From assembly GCA_900556465.1 (NCBI GenBank), contig USPK01000001.1, positions 26,388 to 90,387 on the forward strand: a DNA stretch of 64,000 nucleotides, given 5' to 3'. Positions within the stretch are counted from its first letter, which is position 1. Each line of letters starts with the position of its first letter. The notes below the pieces were generated by a model. It was not told the origin of the DNA, did no database searches, and saw nothing but the letters and a program-made list of their open reading frames with translations. Shown in pieces: positions 44,395 to 51,792 of the stretch. The DNA comes from an uncultured Prevotella sp. (GTDB lineage: Bacteria > Bacteroidota > Bacteroidia > Bacteroidales > Bacteroidaceae). A program made the position numbers and the translations under genes.

Positions 44395-44757
44395 ATGGAC
44401 ATCGAGACTTTCCGCGACTACTGCCTCGCCCTGCCGGGCAGTCATGAGAAGATGCCGTTCGAGAAATTCTTCCGCGGCCGCCACGCCATCCTGGCCTTCT
44501 ACGTAGGGCACAGGATATTCTGCTTTACGGACATCGACCGGTTCGAGACCTGCACCGTGAAATGCCCGCCGGAGCAGATTGCGGAACTCGAGGCGCGCTA
44601 CACCGCCGTAGGCCGGCCCTACAACCTGAACGCCCGCTACTGGGTGAGCCTGGGCCTGGGCGGCGACCTGCCCGACGACGAGGTGCGCCGCCTGGTGCGC
44701 CAGTCGTACGAACTGGTGCGCGACAGCCTGCCCCGCCACGAGCGGCCCGCGCCATAA
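44395..44757 (+). CDS. MmcQ/YjbR family protein
   Basis: A 120-residue cytoplasmic protein of the MmcQ/YjbR family with the usual opening (IETFRDYCLALPGSHEKMPF) and the typical end (WVSLGLGGDLPDDEVRRLVRQSYELVRDSLP). The fold resembles a double-wing DNA-binding domain, and members are often called DNA-binding, but a clear role has not been shown. The length is normal. It is a single-gene unit that faces the aldo/keto reductase gene across a hairpin. Confidence 0.9.
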   Translation: MDIETFRDYCLALPGSHEKMPFEKFFRGRHAILAFYVGHRIFCFTDIDRFETCTVKCPPEQIAELEARYTAVGRPYNLNARYWVSLGLGGDLPDDEVRRLVRQSYELVRDSLPRHERPAP

Positions 44758-44782
44758 GCTCCCGGCGCCGCCCCACAAGCCC

Positions 44783-44821
44783 TGCGGCCGCCGTCTCCGT
44801 TCATGGAAGACGGCGGCCGCA
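44783..44821. terminator. hairpin between convergent yjbR-like and aldo/keto reductase genes
   Basis: A perfect 14-bp stem (44783-44796 with 44808-44821) and an 11-base loop, without a U-tract. The following 150 bases are GC-rich and empty. Confidence 0.55.
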
Positions 44822-44973
44822 CTGGCTGTATGCGCCCCGCCGGCGGGACGCGGGCCGGACGGGCGGAAAGGGCCGGGAGGCGGTCGAAGCGCAGGCCCGG
44901 CCTGGGGCGCCGGGGCCGCGCCGCAGCCGGCGAAAGCGCACAGAACCGTCCGCACCGGCGGGCACACGCCGCC

Positions 44974-45822
44974 TCAGTCGTGTATCTTATGCGTCCCGAT
45001 GGCCCTTACGGTCGGCAGGTCCTGGTCGTCATAGATGGGGCTGCGGCCCGTATCCAGGCGGGCAATGGCCTGCATCTCGTCGTCCGTCAGCGTAAAGCTG
45101 AAGAGGTCCAGATTCTCCGCCATGCGTTCGGGGCGTACCGTTTTGGGGATAACCACTACGCCGCGCTGGTTGAGCCAGCGGAGCACGACGCGGGCCACCG
45201 TGACGCCGTGGGCCGCCGCTATGGCCGTGAGCACGGGGTGACGGAAAATGTCGTTCTGCCCTTCGGCAAAGGGCGCCCAGGCCTCGTGCTGAATGCCTTC
45301 CTGCCGGAGAAATTCGTGGGCCGCCTGTTGCTGGAAGAAGGGATGCGTCTCCAGTTGGTTCACGGCCGGTTTCACCTCGTTGTGCAGGAAGAGGTCCTGC
45401 AAGCGCTCGTTGCTGAAGCTCGTCACGCCGATAGCCCGCACGCGGCCCTCGTGGTAGAGGCGCTCCAGGGCCCGCCACGCGGCGTAGTAGTTGCCGTAAG
45501 GTTTGTGGAGCAAGTAGAGGTCTACGTAGTCCAAGCCGAGGAGCGAAAGCGACCTGTCGAAAGCGCGGAGCGCGTCGTCGTACTCGTAGTCCTGCACCCA
45601 GAGTTTTGTCGTGACGAATACGTCCTCGCGCCGGAGGCCACTGCGGCGCAGGGCGGCCCCTACGCCGGCTTCGTTGAAATAGGAAGAGGCGGTGTCCACC
45701 ATGCGGTAGCCGGCGGCGAGCGCCTCGCTGACGGCGCGCTCGGTCTCGTCCTGCGGAATCTGGAATACGCCAAAGCCCACTGCGGGCATCATGACGCCAT
45801 TGTTGAGTCTGACTTCTTTCAT
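44974..45822 (-). CDS. aldo/keto reductase
   Basis: A 282-residue NADPH-dependent reductase with the (beta/alpha)8 fold. The catalytic tetrad is visible: Asp in MVDTASSY, Tyr six residues later (SSYFNE), Lys in VTTKLWV and His in YLLHKPY. It resembles the diketogluconate-reductase-like (AKR5) group. The start at 45822 is chosen because the -7 box at 45851-45858 lies upstream of it and downstream of an alternative start at 45873. It diverges from an AraC regulator that probably controls it. The physiological carbonyl substrate is unknown. Confidence 0.92.
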   Translation of the reverse strand: MKEVRLNNGVMMPAVGFGVFQIPQDETERAVSEALAAGYRMVDTASSYFNEAGVGAALRRSGLRREDVFVTTKLWVQDYEYDDALRAFDRSLSLLGLDYVDLYLLHKPYGNYYAAWRALERLYHEGRVRAIGVTSFSNERLQDLFLHNEVKPAVNQLETHPFFQQQAAHEFLRQEGIQHEAWAPFAEGQNDIFRHPVLTAIAAAHGVTVARVVLRWLNQRGVVVIPKTVRPERMAENLDLFSFTLTDDEMQAIARLDTGRSPIYDDQDLPTVRAIGTHKIHD

Positions 45823-45850
45823 ACGTTCGGTGTTGCTGGTTTTACGGTGA

Positions 45851-45858
45851 CAAAGGTA
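45851..45858 (-). promoter_or_regulatory. -7 promoter box (TACCTTTG) for the aldo/keto reductase
   Basis: Perfect TAnnTTTG on the minus strand, predicting a leader of about 22 bases. Confidence 0.75.
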
Positions 45859-46008
45859 GCGCCATGCGGGCAACGGCGCGTAACAAAAAGCGGAGTTCCG
45901 TTTTCACTTTTCGGGGTTTCTCTGTGGTGGTGGACCGCAGGAAAAGCGGCCCGGCTACGGTTCCGGCGGAAAACCGCATTTGCGCTTGCCGCTCCTCCGG
46001 GCTTTCGC

Positions 46009-46016
46009 TACCTTTG
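46009..46016 (+). promoter_or_regulatory. -7 promoter box (TACCTTTG) for the first AraC regulator
   Basis: Perfect TAnnTTTG followed by CAAAAACGG. It fixes the AraC start at 46047, since upstream in-frame codons lie outside the transcript. Confidence 0.8.
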
Positions 46017-46046
46017 CAAAAACGGAAAGCATACGGGAAAAGACTG

Positions 46047-46874
46047 ATGGAAAAAGACCTTACGACACAGATTTGCTTTGCCAAAAGTCCGGCGGACTTC
46101 GACATGGCGGCTCACACGGACTACGTGGTCCACGCGCTGTGCGCCAGGGGGAGCTTCAGCTTCCTGCTGCGCGACGTGCGCTACAACGTGGCGCCGAACG
46201 ACTACGTGATTCTGCCGAACCCCTCGCTGGCTTCCGCTTTCTCGCAGTCGGCGGACTTCGAGGGCCTGGTCATGGCGCTGGGCAACGACTACGTAGCCGC
46301 CATCGCCCTGCGCTCGGACTACGGCGCCGTGGGCCACCTGGCGCTGCTGCACAACCCCGTGATGCGGCTCTCGGCGACCGACGCCGCCCGTTGCCGGAGC
46401 GACCTGGAACGCCTGCGCGAACGGCTGGGCGAGACGGAACACCGGTTTCGCGACGAAATGGTAGGCCACCTGCTCATGGCCCATATTCTCGACCTCTACG
46501 ACATCCATGCCCGGAGCTGCGCCGCCACGCCGCCCACCGAGCGCAAGGCCAGCCTGTTGCGGCGCTTCGTCGCCCTGCTGTGCCGCGGCGACTGTGCGGC
46601 CCACCGCGACCTGGCCTACTACGCGGGCAAGCTCTGCGTCTCGCCCCACTACCTGTCGGAGGTGTGCCGCGAAGTGAGCGGCCAGCCGGCCAGCTACTGG
46701 ATAGACCGCTTCACCGTACAGACCATCATCCGGATGCTGGGACAGAAGGACCTGTCGCTGACGGAAATCGCCGCACGCCTGCACTTCTCGTCGCTCTCCT
46801 ACTTCAGCCGCTACGTGGCGCGCCACACAGGCCGCACGCCCACTGCCTACCGCGACAGCGCGTCCCCGGCGTGA
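46047..46874 (+). CDS. AraC family transcriptional regulator
   Basis: A 275-residue regulator. Residues 1-150 are a cupin-like sensing domain (YVVHALCARGSFSFLLRD, NDYVILPNP). Residues about 175-270 hold the two helix-turn-helix motifs, ending in the conserved LTEIAARLHFSSLSYFSRYV and GRTPTAYR. It is divergent from the aldo/keto reductase with 224 bases between, the classical layout for a regulator and its target, and a repeat element follows its stop. It resembles regulators of redox-enzyme genes found in Bacteroidetes. The inducer is unknown. Confidence 0.9.
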   Translation: MEKDLTTQICFAKSPADFDMAAHTDYVVHALCARGSFSFLLRDVRYNVAPNDYVILPNPSLASAFSQSADFEGLVMALGNDYVAAIALRSDYGAVGHLALLHNPVMRLSATDAARCRSDLERLRERLGETEHRFRDEMVGHLLMAHILDLYDIHARSCAATPPTERKASLLRRFVALLCRGDCAAHRDLAYYAGKLCVSPHYLSEVCREVSGQPASYWIDRFTVQTIIRMLGQKDLSLTEIAARLHFSSLSYFSRYVARHTGRTPTAYRDSASPA

Positions 46875-46898
46875 GCCACGCGGACAGTTGCGCGAAAC

Positions 46899-46957
46899 AC
46901 GGGGCTAAGGCCAGTTTTTACGGGCCCTATTCCCGTAAAAACTGGCCTTAGCCCCGT
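46899..46957. repeat. 21-bp modular repeat element, copy 6 (perfect 26-bp inverted repeat)
   Basis: Two 26-base arms (46899-46924 and 46932-46957), exact reverse complements of each other, flank a 7-base centre CCCTATT. The arms contain a GGCTAAGGCC core and the linker AGTTTTTAC. It would form a very stable hairpin in RNA or a cruciform in DNA. The left flank GAGCCACGCGGACAGTTGCGCGAAAC begins at the AraC stop and matches the flank of copy 7. Confidence 0.95.
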
Positions 46958-47027
46958 AAACGCCCGGCCCGACGGCCGGCTGACGGGCCGGCGGGCGCGC
47001 GCTCCGCGCATGGGGGCGCAGGGCGCG

Positions 47028-47074
47028 AAAAAGGGCGGACCGCCGGGCCAAGGTAAGCCCCAACGGTCCGCCCT
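47028..47074 (-). terminator. intrinsic terminator of the pst-phoU operon
   Basis: On the minus strand an 11-bp GC stem (AGGGCGGACCG with CGGTCCGCCCT) encloses a loop of about 20 bases and is followed by TTTTT (47032-47028), 41 bases after the phoU stop. Confidence 0.8.
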
Positions 47075-47114
47075 GCTTGCATATCAGGGGAAACAATTGA
47101 ATGCGGCGTGCGCG

Positions 47115-47804
47115 TTACTCCTCGGTGAGGTCGGCCGCCTTGTTGCGGCGGTGCTTCAGCACCTCGGCGTCGATGTAAAAGACCGTCTCCTCGGCGAGAT
47201 TGTTGATGTGGTCACCGGTACGCTCGAGCTTGCGGAAGATACCGGCCAGCTCGATGCAGAGCCGGATGGACTCGGGATGGGCCGTAGCGTAGTTCACCAG
47301 CACGTCGATGGCCTGGTCGTTGATGTTATCGAGCGTTTCGTCAATCTCAAGGACCGACTTGGCCTGGACTATGTCCTGATTTTCGAGGGACTCGAGCGTG
47401 GTCTTGAGCATCTTGAGGGCGGTCTCGTACATCTGGCGCAGCTGGAGCTGCTCGAAGAGTTCGTGGTCCTCGGGCCTGAACTGCGTGCGGATGACGAAGC
47501 GGGCGATGCTGTCGGCGTAGTCGCCGATGCGCTCCAGGTTATTGTTTATCTTGAGCATGGCGAGGGCGAAGCGCAGGTCTACGGCCACGGGATTGTAGAG
47601 GGCAATGAAGTCCTCGACGTCGCTGTCTATTTTCAACTCGAAGGCATTGACGCGCTTCTCGCGGGCGGCCACTTGCTCGGCCAGCTCTACGTTTGTCTCG
47701 AGCACCGACTTGTAGGCGTTGTCCAACTGTTCGTAGACGAGCGTCCACATGTCGTTGATCTCCTTCCTAATGGAGTGTAATTCGTTTTCTACAAATTTTA
47801 CCAT
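47115..47804 (-). CDS. phoU: phosphate signalling regulator PhoU
   Basis: A 229-residue all-helical protein made of two similar three-helix bundles. The metal-binding E/D-x3-D pattern appears in each half: NNNLERIGDYADSIAR near 88-103 and FRKLERTGDHINNLAEE near 188-204. PhoU links the PstSCAB transporter to the PhoR-PhoB phosphate response and restrains uptake when phosphate is ample. It is the last gene of the operon, 32 bases after pstB, and is followed by a terminator. No phoR or phoB lies in the window. Confidence 0.95.
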   Translation of the reverse strand: MVKFVENELHSIRKEINDMWTLVYEQLDNAYKSVLETNVELAEQVAAREKRVNAFELKIDSDVEDFIALYNPVAVDLRFALAMLKINNNLERIGDYADSIARFVIRTQFRPEDHELFEQLQLRQMYETALKMLKTTLESLENQDIVQAKSVLEIDETLDNINDQAIDVLVNYATAHPESIRLCIELAGIFRKLERTGDHINNLAEETVFYIDAEVLKHRRNKAADLTEE

Positions 47805-47836
47805 GATGGCTTATGTTTATCGCGTGAAACGTATGA

Positions 47837-48589
47837 TCATCCGAAGCGGCCCGTAATGTAGTTCTGCGTGGCCTCTTTGTCCGGATTGGTAAAGATTTTC
47901 TTCGTCTCTCCGTACTCTACCATCTCGCCGAGGTAGAAGAAGGCCGTCTTGTTGCTGACACGGGCGGCCTGCTGCATGCTATGGGTGACGATGACGATGG
48001 TAGTCTGGCTGCTGAGCTCGCAAATGAGCTCCTCAATCTTGGCTGTGGAAATGGGGTCGAGGGCCGAGGCCGGTTCGTCCATGAGCAGGACGGAGGGCTG
48101 CACGGCCATGGCGCGGGCAATGCAGAGACGCTGCTGCTGTCCGCCGGAAAGGGCGTAGGCCGACTCCTTGAGTTTGTCCTTCACCTCGGTCCAGAGGGCG
48201 GCGCTGGTCAGTGCCTCCTCGACGCGCTGGGCAATAAAGCTCTTGTCCTTGATGCCGTTGACGCGCAGGCCGTAAGCCACGTTCTCGAAAATGCTCTTGG
48301 GGAAGGGGTTCGGGCGCTGGAACACCATGCCGACGTTGCGACGGAGCACGTCGACGTCGACACTCTTCTCGTAGATGTCCTTACCGTCGATGAGTATCTG
48401 TCCCTCGAGACGTGCCCCGGGAATCAGGTCGTTCATGCGGTTGAACAGGCGCAGGAAGGTGGACTTGCCGCAACCCGACGGCCCGATAAAGGCCACTACC
48501 TCGTTGTTGGGGATGGTGATGTTGATACCCTTAAGGGCGTGGAATGAGCCGTAGTAGAAGTCTACGTTTTTTGCTTCAATCTTGTTCAT
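47837..48589 (-). CDS. pstB: phosphate ABC transporter ATP-binding protein
   Basis: A 250-residue ATPase subunit of the high-affinity phosphate importer. Walker [10 protein letters not shown] lies near 37-45, the signature LSGGQQQRL near 149-157, Walker [14 protein letters not shown] near 168-180 and the switch His in VTHSM near 202. PstB always shows the CGKST loop and this length. It lies 15 bases downstream of pstA. Confidence 0.97.
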   Translation of the reverse strand: MNKIEAKNVDFYYGSFHALKGINITIPNNEVVAFIGPSGCGKSTFLRLFNRMNDLIPGARLEGQILIDGKDIYEKSVDVDVLRRNVGMVFQRPNPFPKSIFENVAYGLRVNGIKDKSFIAQRVEEALTSAALWTEVKDKLKESAYALSGGQQQRLCIARAMAVQPSVLLMDEPASALDPISTAKIEELICELSSQTTIVIVTHSMQQAARVSNKTAFFYLGEMVEYGETKKIFTNPDKEATQNYITGRFG

Positions 48590-48604
48590 GATATATTGAG
48601 GCGA

Positions 48605-49489
48605 TTATTTCGATTTCAGTTTCTTCTCAAAATGTTTACGGATGCCGTTGGCGATGAGGTTCATGATGAGCACGATGACTATGAGCACGAAGGCCGTGCC
48701 GTAGGCGATGGGCATCTGGGCGTCGATGTCGGTGCCGCTCGTCGCGACGACGTAAAGATGATAAGGCAGGGCCATGCACTGATCGAAGATGCTGGTGGGC
48801 AGCTTCGGCAGGAAGTAGGCCGCACAGGTAAAGAGAATAGGCGCCGTCTCACCGGAAACGCGGCCGAGCGAAAGGATGAGGCCCGTGATGACACGGGGCA
48901 TGGCCATGGGGAGCAGGACGTGCCAGATGGTCTGCGTCTTGGTGGCGCCCAGGGCCAGACTGCCCTCGCGGTAGCTGTTGGGAATGTCGCGGAAGGCTTC
49001 CTCCGTGGTGCGGATGACAATGGGGAGCGCCAGTAGGCCCAGCGTGAGCGAGCCGGCCAGTATGCTGTCGCCAAAGTCGAGATAGTTCACGAAGAAGGCC
49101 ATACCGAACAGACCGAACACGATGGACGGAATGCCGGCGAGGTTATTGGTCATGGTGCGGATGAAAGCGACCAGTTTTCCCTTCGGTGCGTACTCGTTCA
49201 TGTAGATACCGCTGATGACGCCGACGGGGAAGGCAAAGATGGCGCTGCCTACCATGAGGTAGAACGTACCTACGATGGCGGGCCAGATGCCGCCTTTCGT
49301 CATGCCGTCGGTCGGGGCCTGGGTGAGGAAGTCCCAGTTGATGACGGAAATTCCCTTGATGAGGATGAAGCCCAGGATAATGAACAGCACGAGGACAATA
49401 AGGTAGCTCAGCAAACGGAAGCAGGCGAACATGGCTTTCTGTAGCCCGCGCTTGCGCTTGTTATAGTTGGGATCGAACTGTAGTGGCAT
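48605..49489 (-). CDS. pstA: phosphate ABC transporter permease PstA
   Basis: A 294-residue inner-membrane permease with six helices. The EAA-type loop that docks on PstB reads SYREGSLALGATKTQTIWHV, followed by LPMAMPRVITG (about 195-225). The N-terminal basic stretch and helix (about 20-45) match PstA. It starts 3 bases after the pstC stop, so translation is probably coupled. Confidence 0.95.
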   Translation of the reverse strand: MPLQFDPNYNKRKRGLQKAMFACFRLLSYLIVLVLFIILGFILIKGISVINWDFLTQAPTDGMTKGGIWPAIVGTFYLMVGSAIFAFPVGVISGIYMNEYAPKGKLVAFIRTMTNNLAGIPSIVFGLFGMAFFVNYLDFGDSILAGSLTLGLLALPIVIRTTEEAFRDIPNSYREGSLALGATKTQTIWHVLLPMAMPRVITGLILSLGRVSGETAPILFTCAAYFLPKLPTSIFDQCMALPYHLYVVATSGTDIDAQMPIAYGTAFVLIVIVLIMNLIANGIRKHFEKKLKSK

Positions 49490-49492
49490 GGT

Positions 49493-50683
49493 TTATCTGT
49501 TCTTATTGCGCGCCGAAACGATTTCTACGCACGAATTGATAATCAGTGTGATGAAGAAAAGCAGAACGCCGAGGAGGAAGAGCGACTGGTAGTGAGCTCC
49601 GCCGGCGGGTGCTTCGCCGAGCTCGGCGGCAATGGTGGCGGGGATGGTGCGCAAGGGCTCGAGGATGCTGGTCGGGATGATGGCGGCATTGCCCGTCACC
49701 ATGAGGACAGCCATCGTCTCGCCGATGGCGCGGCCTATACCCAGGACGACGCCCGACGTGATACCCGAAACGGAATAAGGCACGACGACTTTATAAATGG
49801 TCTGCCACTGCGTGGCGCCCAAGGCCAGACTGGCCTCGCGCATGGTGCGGGGACAGCTGCGCATGGCGTCTTCGGCCACGGTGATAATGGTCGGCAGGGC
49901 CATGAGGGCAAGCACGAGGCTGCCGGCCAGGCCGGACTCGCCGACGGGGAGGTTGAACGTCTGCTGCAACAGGGGCACGATGACGGCCAAGCCGAAGAAG
50001 CCGTAGACCACGGAGGGGATGCCGTTGAGCAACTCGATGATGGGCTTGAGAAACTTGCTCACGGCGGGCGGCGCTACTTCAGCCAGGTAGATGGATATGG
50101 CCAGGCCGAACGGCAAGGCGAAGAGGATGGCGAAGAAACTAACCCAGAGCGTTCCGCTCAGTAGCGGCAGGATGCCGAAGATAGGCGAAGGCGTGGCCGT
50201 GGGGAACCACTCGGTGCCGAGCAATACGTCCTTCAGGGGGATGGTATGGTCGGGGACGAGGTGGATGCCTTTCTCGTTTTCGACCAATACTTTGGGAACG
50301 AAGGCGATGATGCCCGGCGTCTGGCGCACCTGTTCGGCAATCTTTTCGCCGGCGTGCTCGTACTCGGCGCCCAGTTCCTCCTCGGAGTAGAGCTGGTCCA
50401 GGTCCTCGAGACGGAAGACTTTGACCTTCATGTCCTTGCCGCCGACCTCTTTCCAGTTGGTGATGTCCTCGTCGAAGAGTTGCTTGATCTGCTCGGCGCT
50501 CAGGCGGTCCACGTCATTGGCTTCGTTGAGCGCCAGGACGTAGCCCTCCTCGACGATGGGCTGGCGGAACAGCCCCGCGGCCTCGCTGAAGAGGAAGCCG
50601 ATGATGAGCAGGATGACGACGCTCGTGACAAAGCCGCTCAGCGTAAAGATCTGGCGCGCGATTCTGTCAATCCATTTTTTCAT
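49493..50683 (-). CDS. pstC: phosphate ABC transporter permease PstC with PstS-like periplasmic insertion
   Basis: At 396 residues this PstC is about 90 longer than typical. The extra part (about 45-150) lies in the periplasmic loop after the first helix and resembles pieces of PstS. It has LSAEQIKQLFDEDITNWKEV where the PstS of this operon has LTREQLEAIFRGKITNWKEV, and RQTPGIIAFVPK against SQTRGAIGYVGL. The transporter core (about 170-396) carries the usual helices and the EAA loop MREASLALGATQWQTIYKVV. The ATG at 50683 is preferred to a TTG two codons earlier. The insertion may help dock or discharge the binding protein, but it lacks the segments that hold phosphate. Confidence 0.93.
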   Translation of the reverse strand: MKKWIDRIARQIFTLSGFVTSVVILLIIGFLFSEAAGLFRQPIVEEGYVLALNEANDVDRLSAEQIKQLFDEDITNWKEVGGKDMKVKVFRLEDLDQLYSEEELGAEYEHAGEKIAEQVRQTPGIIAFVPKVLVENEKGIHLVPDHTIPLKDVLLGTEWFPTATPSPIFGILPLLSGTLWVSFFAILFALPFGLAISIYLAEVAPPAVSKFLKPIIELLNGIPSVVYGFFGLAVIVPLLQQTFNLPVGESGLAGSLVLALMALPTIITVAEDAMRSCPRTMREASLALGATQWQTIYKVVVPYSVSGITSGVVLGIGRAIGETMAVLMVTGNAAIIPTSILEPLRTIPATIAAELGEAPAGGAHYQSLFLLGVLLFFITLIINSCVEIVSARNKNR

Positions 50684-50733
50684 AATCAAGATTCGTTTTT
50701 ATGTACTTACGGTAAATGCGGGTGGAATCAGGC

Positions 50734-51552
50734 TTAGCGGGGAATGAAACCCAGGTCGAGCGTCTTGGCCCTGGCCTCCTTGGAAAGGAGGTACTGCAAG
50801 AAGGGGCGGACCTTGGCCTCGTTGGCCTTGTCATAATAATAATATAAAGGACGGACTACGGGATACTGTCCGGCCATAGCGGTCTGTACCGACGGGGCTA
50901 CGTAGTGGCGGCCGCCGTCGTAGGAAACGGACAGCGCCTTGACGTGGCGGTTCAGGTAGGCCAGGCCCACGTAGCCGATGGCGCCGCGCGTCTGGCTCAC
51001 GGACTGGATGATGGCGCCCGTAGCCGGCATGGAGAGGACGCCCGCCATATAGTTCTTGTTATGAAGAATGCTTTCCTTGAAAAACTCATAGGTTCCGGAC
51101 GACGTCTCACGGGAGTAGACCACAATCCGAGCATCCGGGCCGCCCACTTCCTTCCAGTTCGTAATCTTTCCCCTAAAGATGGCCTCCAGCTGCTCACGGG
51201 TCAGCTGCTTCACCGGATTGGACGGGTGGACGATGACTGCCAGCGCGTCGTAGGCGACTATCACCTCGACTGGCGTGTGACCGCTCTGTTTCATTTTCAT
51301 TTTCTCGCTAAATTTGATGCGGCGCGACGCCATGGCCAGGTCTGTCGTCCCGTCGAGCAGGGCCGAGATGCCAACGCCGCTGCCGCCGCCCGTCACGGTG
51401 AGCGTAGCGGACGGATGACTGGCCATATACATCTCAGCCAGTTCCTGAGACAGAGGGAGCACCGTGTCGCTTCCCTTGATGCGCTGCGCCTCGAGCCGGA
51501 ACGGCCAGACCAGGAGCAGTGTCGCCAGCAATAATGAGCTTAAATACCTCAT
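50734..51552 (-). CDS. pstS: phosphate-binding protein PstS
   Basis: A 272-residue periplasmic receptor for phosphate. A signal peptide (about 1-22, cleavage after LEA) precedes the classical start IKGSDTVLPL, with GGGSGVGISALLDGTTDLAMASR (55-77) and SRETSSGTYEFF (147-158) carrying phosphate-binding Ser, Thr, Arg and Asp residues. ITNWKEVGG at 130-138 recurs in PstC. It is the first gene of pstSCAB-phoU, 50 bases before pstC. There is no lipobox, so it is a soluble or weakly anchored form. Confidence 0.95.
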   Translation of the reverse strand: MRYLSSLLLATLLLVWPFRLEAQRIKGSDTVLPLSQELAEMYMASHPSATLTVTGGGSGVGISALLDGTTDLAMASRRIKFSEKMKMKQSGHTPVEVIVAYDALAVIVHPSNPVKQLTREQLEAIFRGKITNWKEVGGPDARIVVYSRETSSGTYEFFKESILHNKNYMAGVLSMPATGAIIQSVSQTRGAIGYVGLAYLNRHVKALSVSYDGGRHYVAPSVQTAMAGQYPVVRPLYYYYDKANEAKVRPFLQYLLSKEARAKTLDLGFIPR

Positions 51553-51651
51553 ACGCAGTAATGTTTTGAGTAATAGTTTTGATTAAGTTTTCTCTATGTC
51601 CGGATGGGTGTGGAACAGGCCCCCGAGAGGGGGTTCCTTTCTTAAACCGTG

Positions 51652-51659
51652 TAAAAGTA
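51652..51659 (-). promoter_or_regulatory. possible -7 box (TACTTTTA) for the pst operon
   Basis: One mismatch to TAnnTTTG on the minus strand, with a TTTGG element upstream. It gives a leader of about 93 bases that contains a small hairpin (CCCCC-GAGA-GGGGG, 51620-51633). No clear Pho box could be recognised. Confidence 0.45.
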
Positions 51660-51705
51660 GGCCAAAGCTGTGAACAAACCGTTACAATGGCGAAAAGAAA
51701 TAAGC

Positions 51706-51751
51706 GTGCAGCTTGCCGGACGGCGACACTACGCCGTGCAACAAGCTGCAC
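51706..51751. terminator. nested double hairpin after the activase gene
   Basis: A perfect outer stem of 10 bp (51706-51715 with 51742-51751) encloses an inner perfect 6-bp stem (51720-51725 with 51732-51737). On the minus strand it follows the stop of the giant activase gene by about 40 bases and runs into GCTTATTTCTTTT, so it is probably that gene's terminator. It also lies just upstream of the pst promoter. Confidence 0.6.
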
Positions 51752-51792
51752 ATCAACTGTTTATAAGAACGCGCCGGCGCTCCGGCGGGCTG

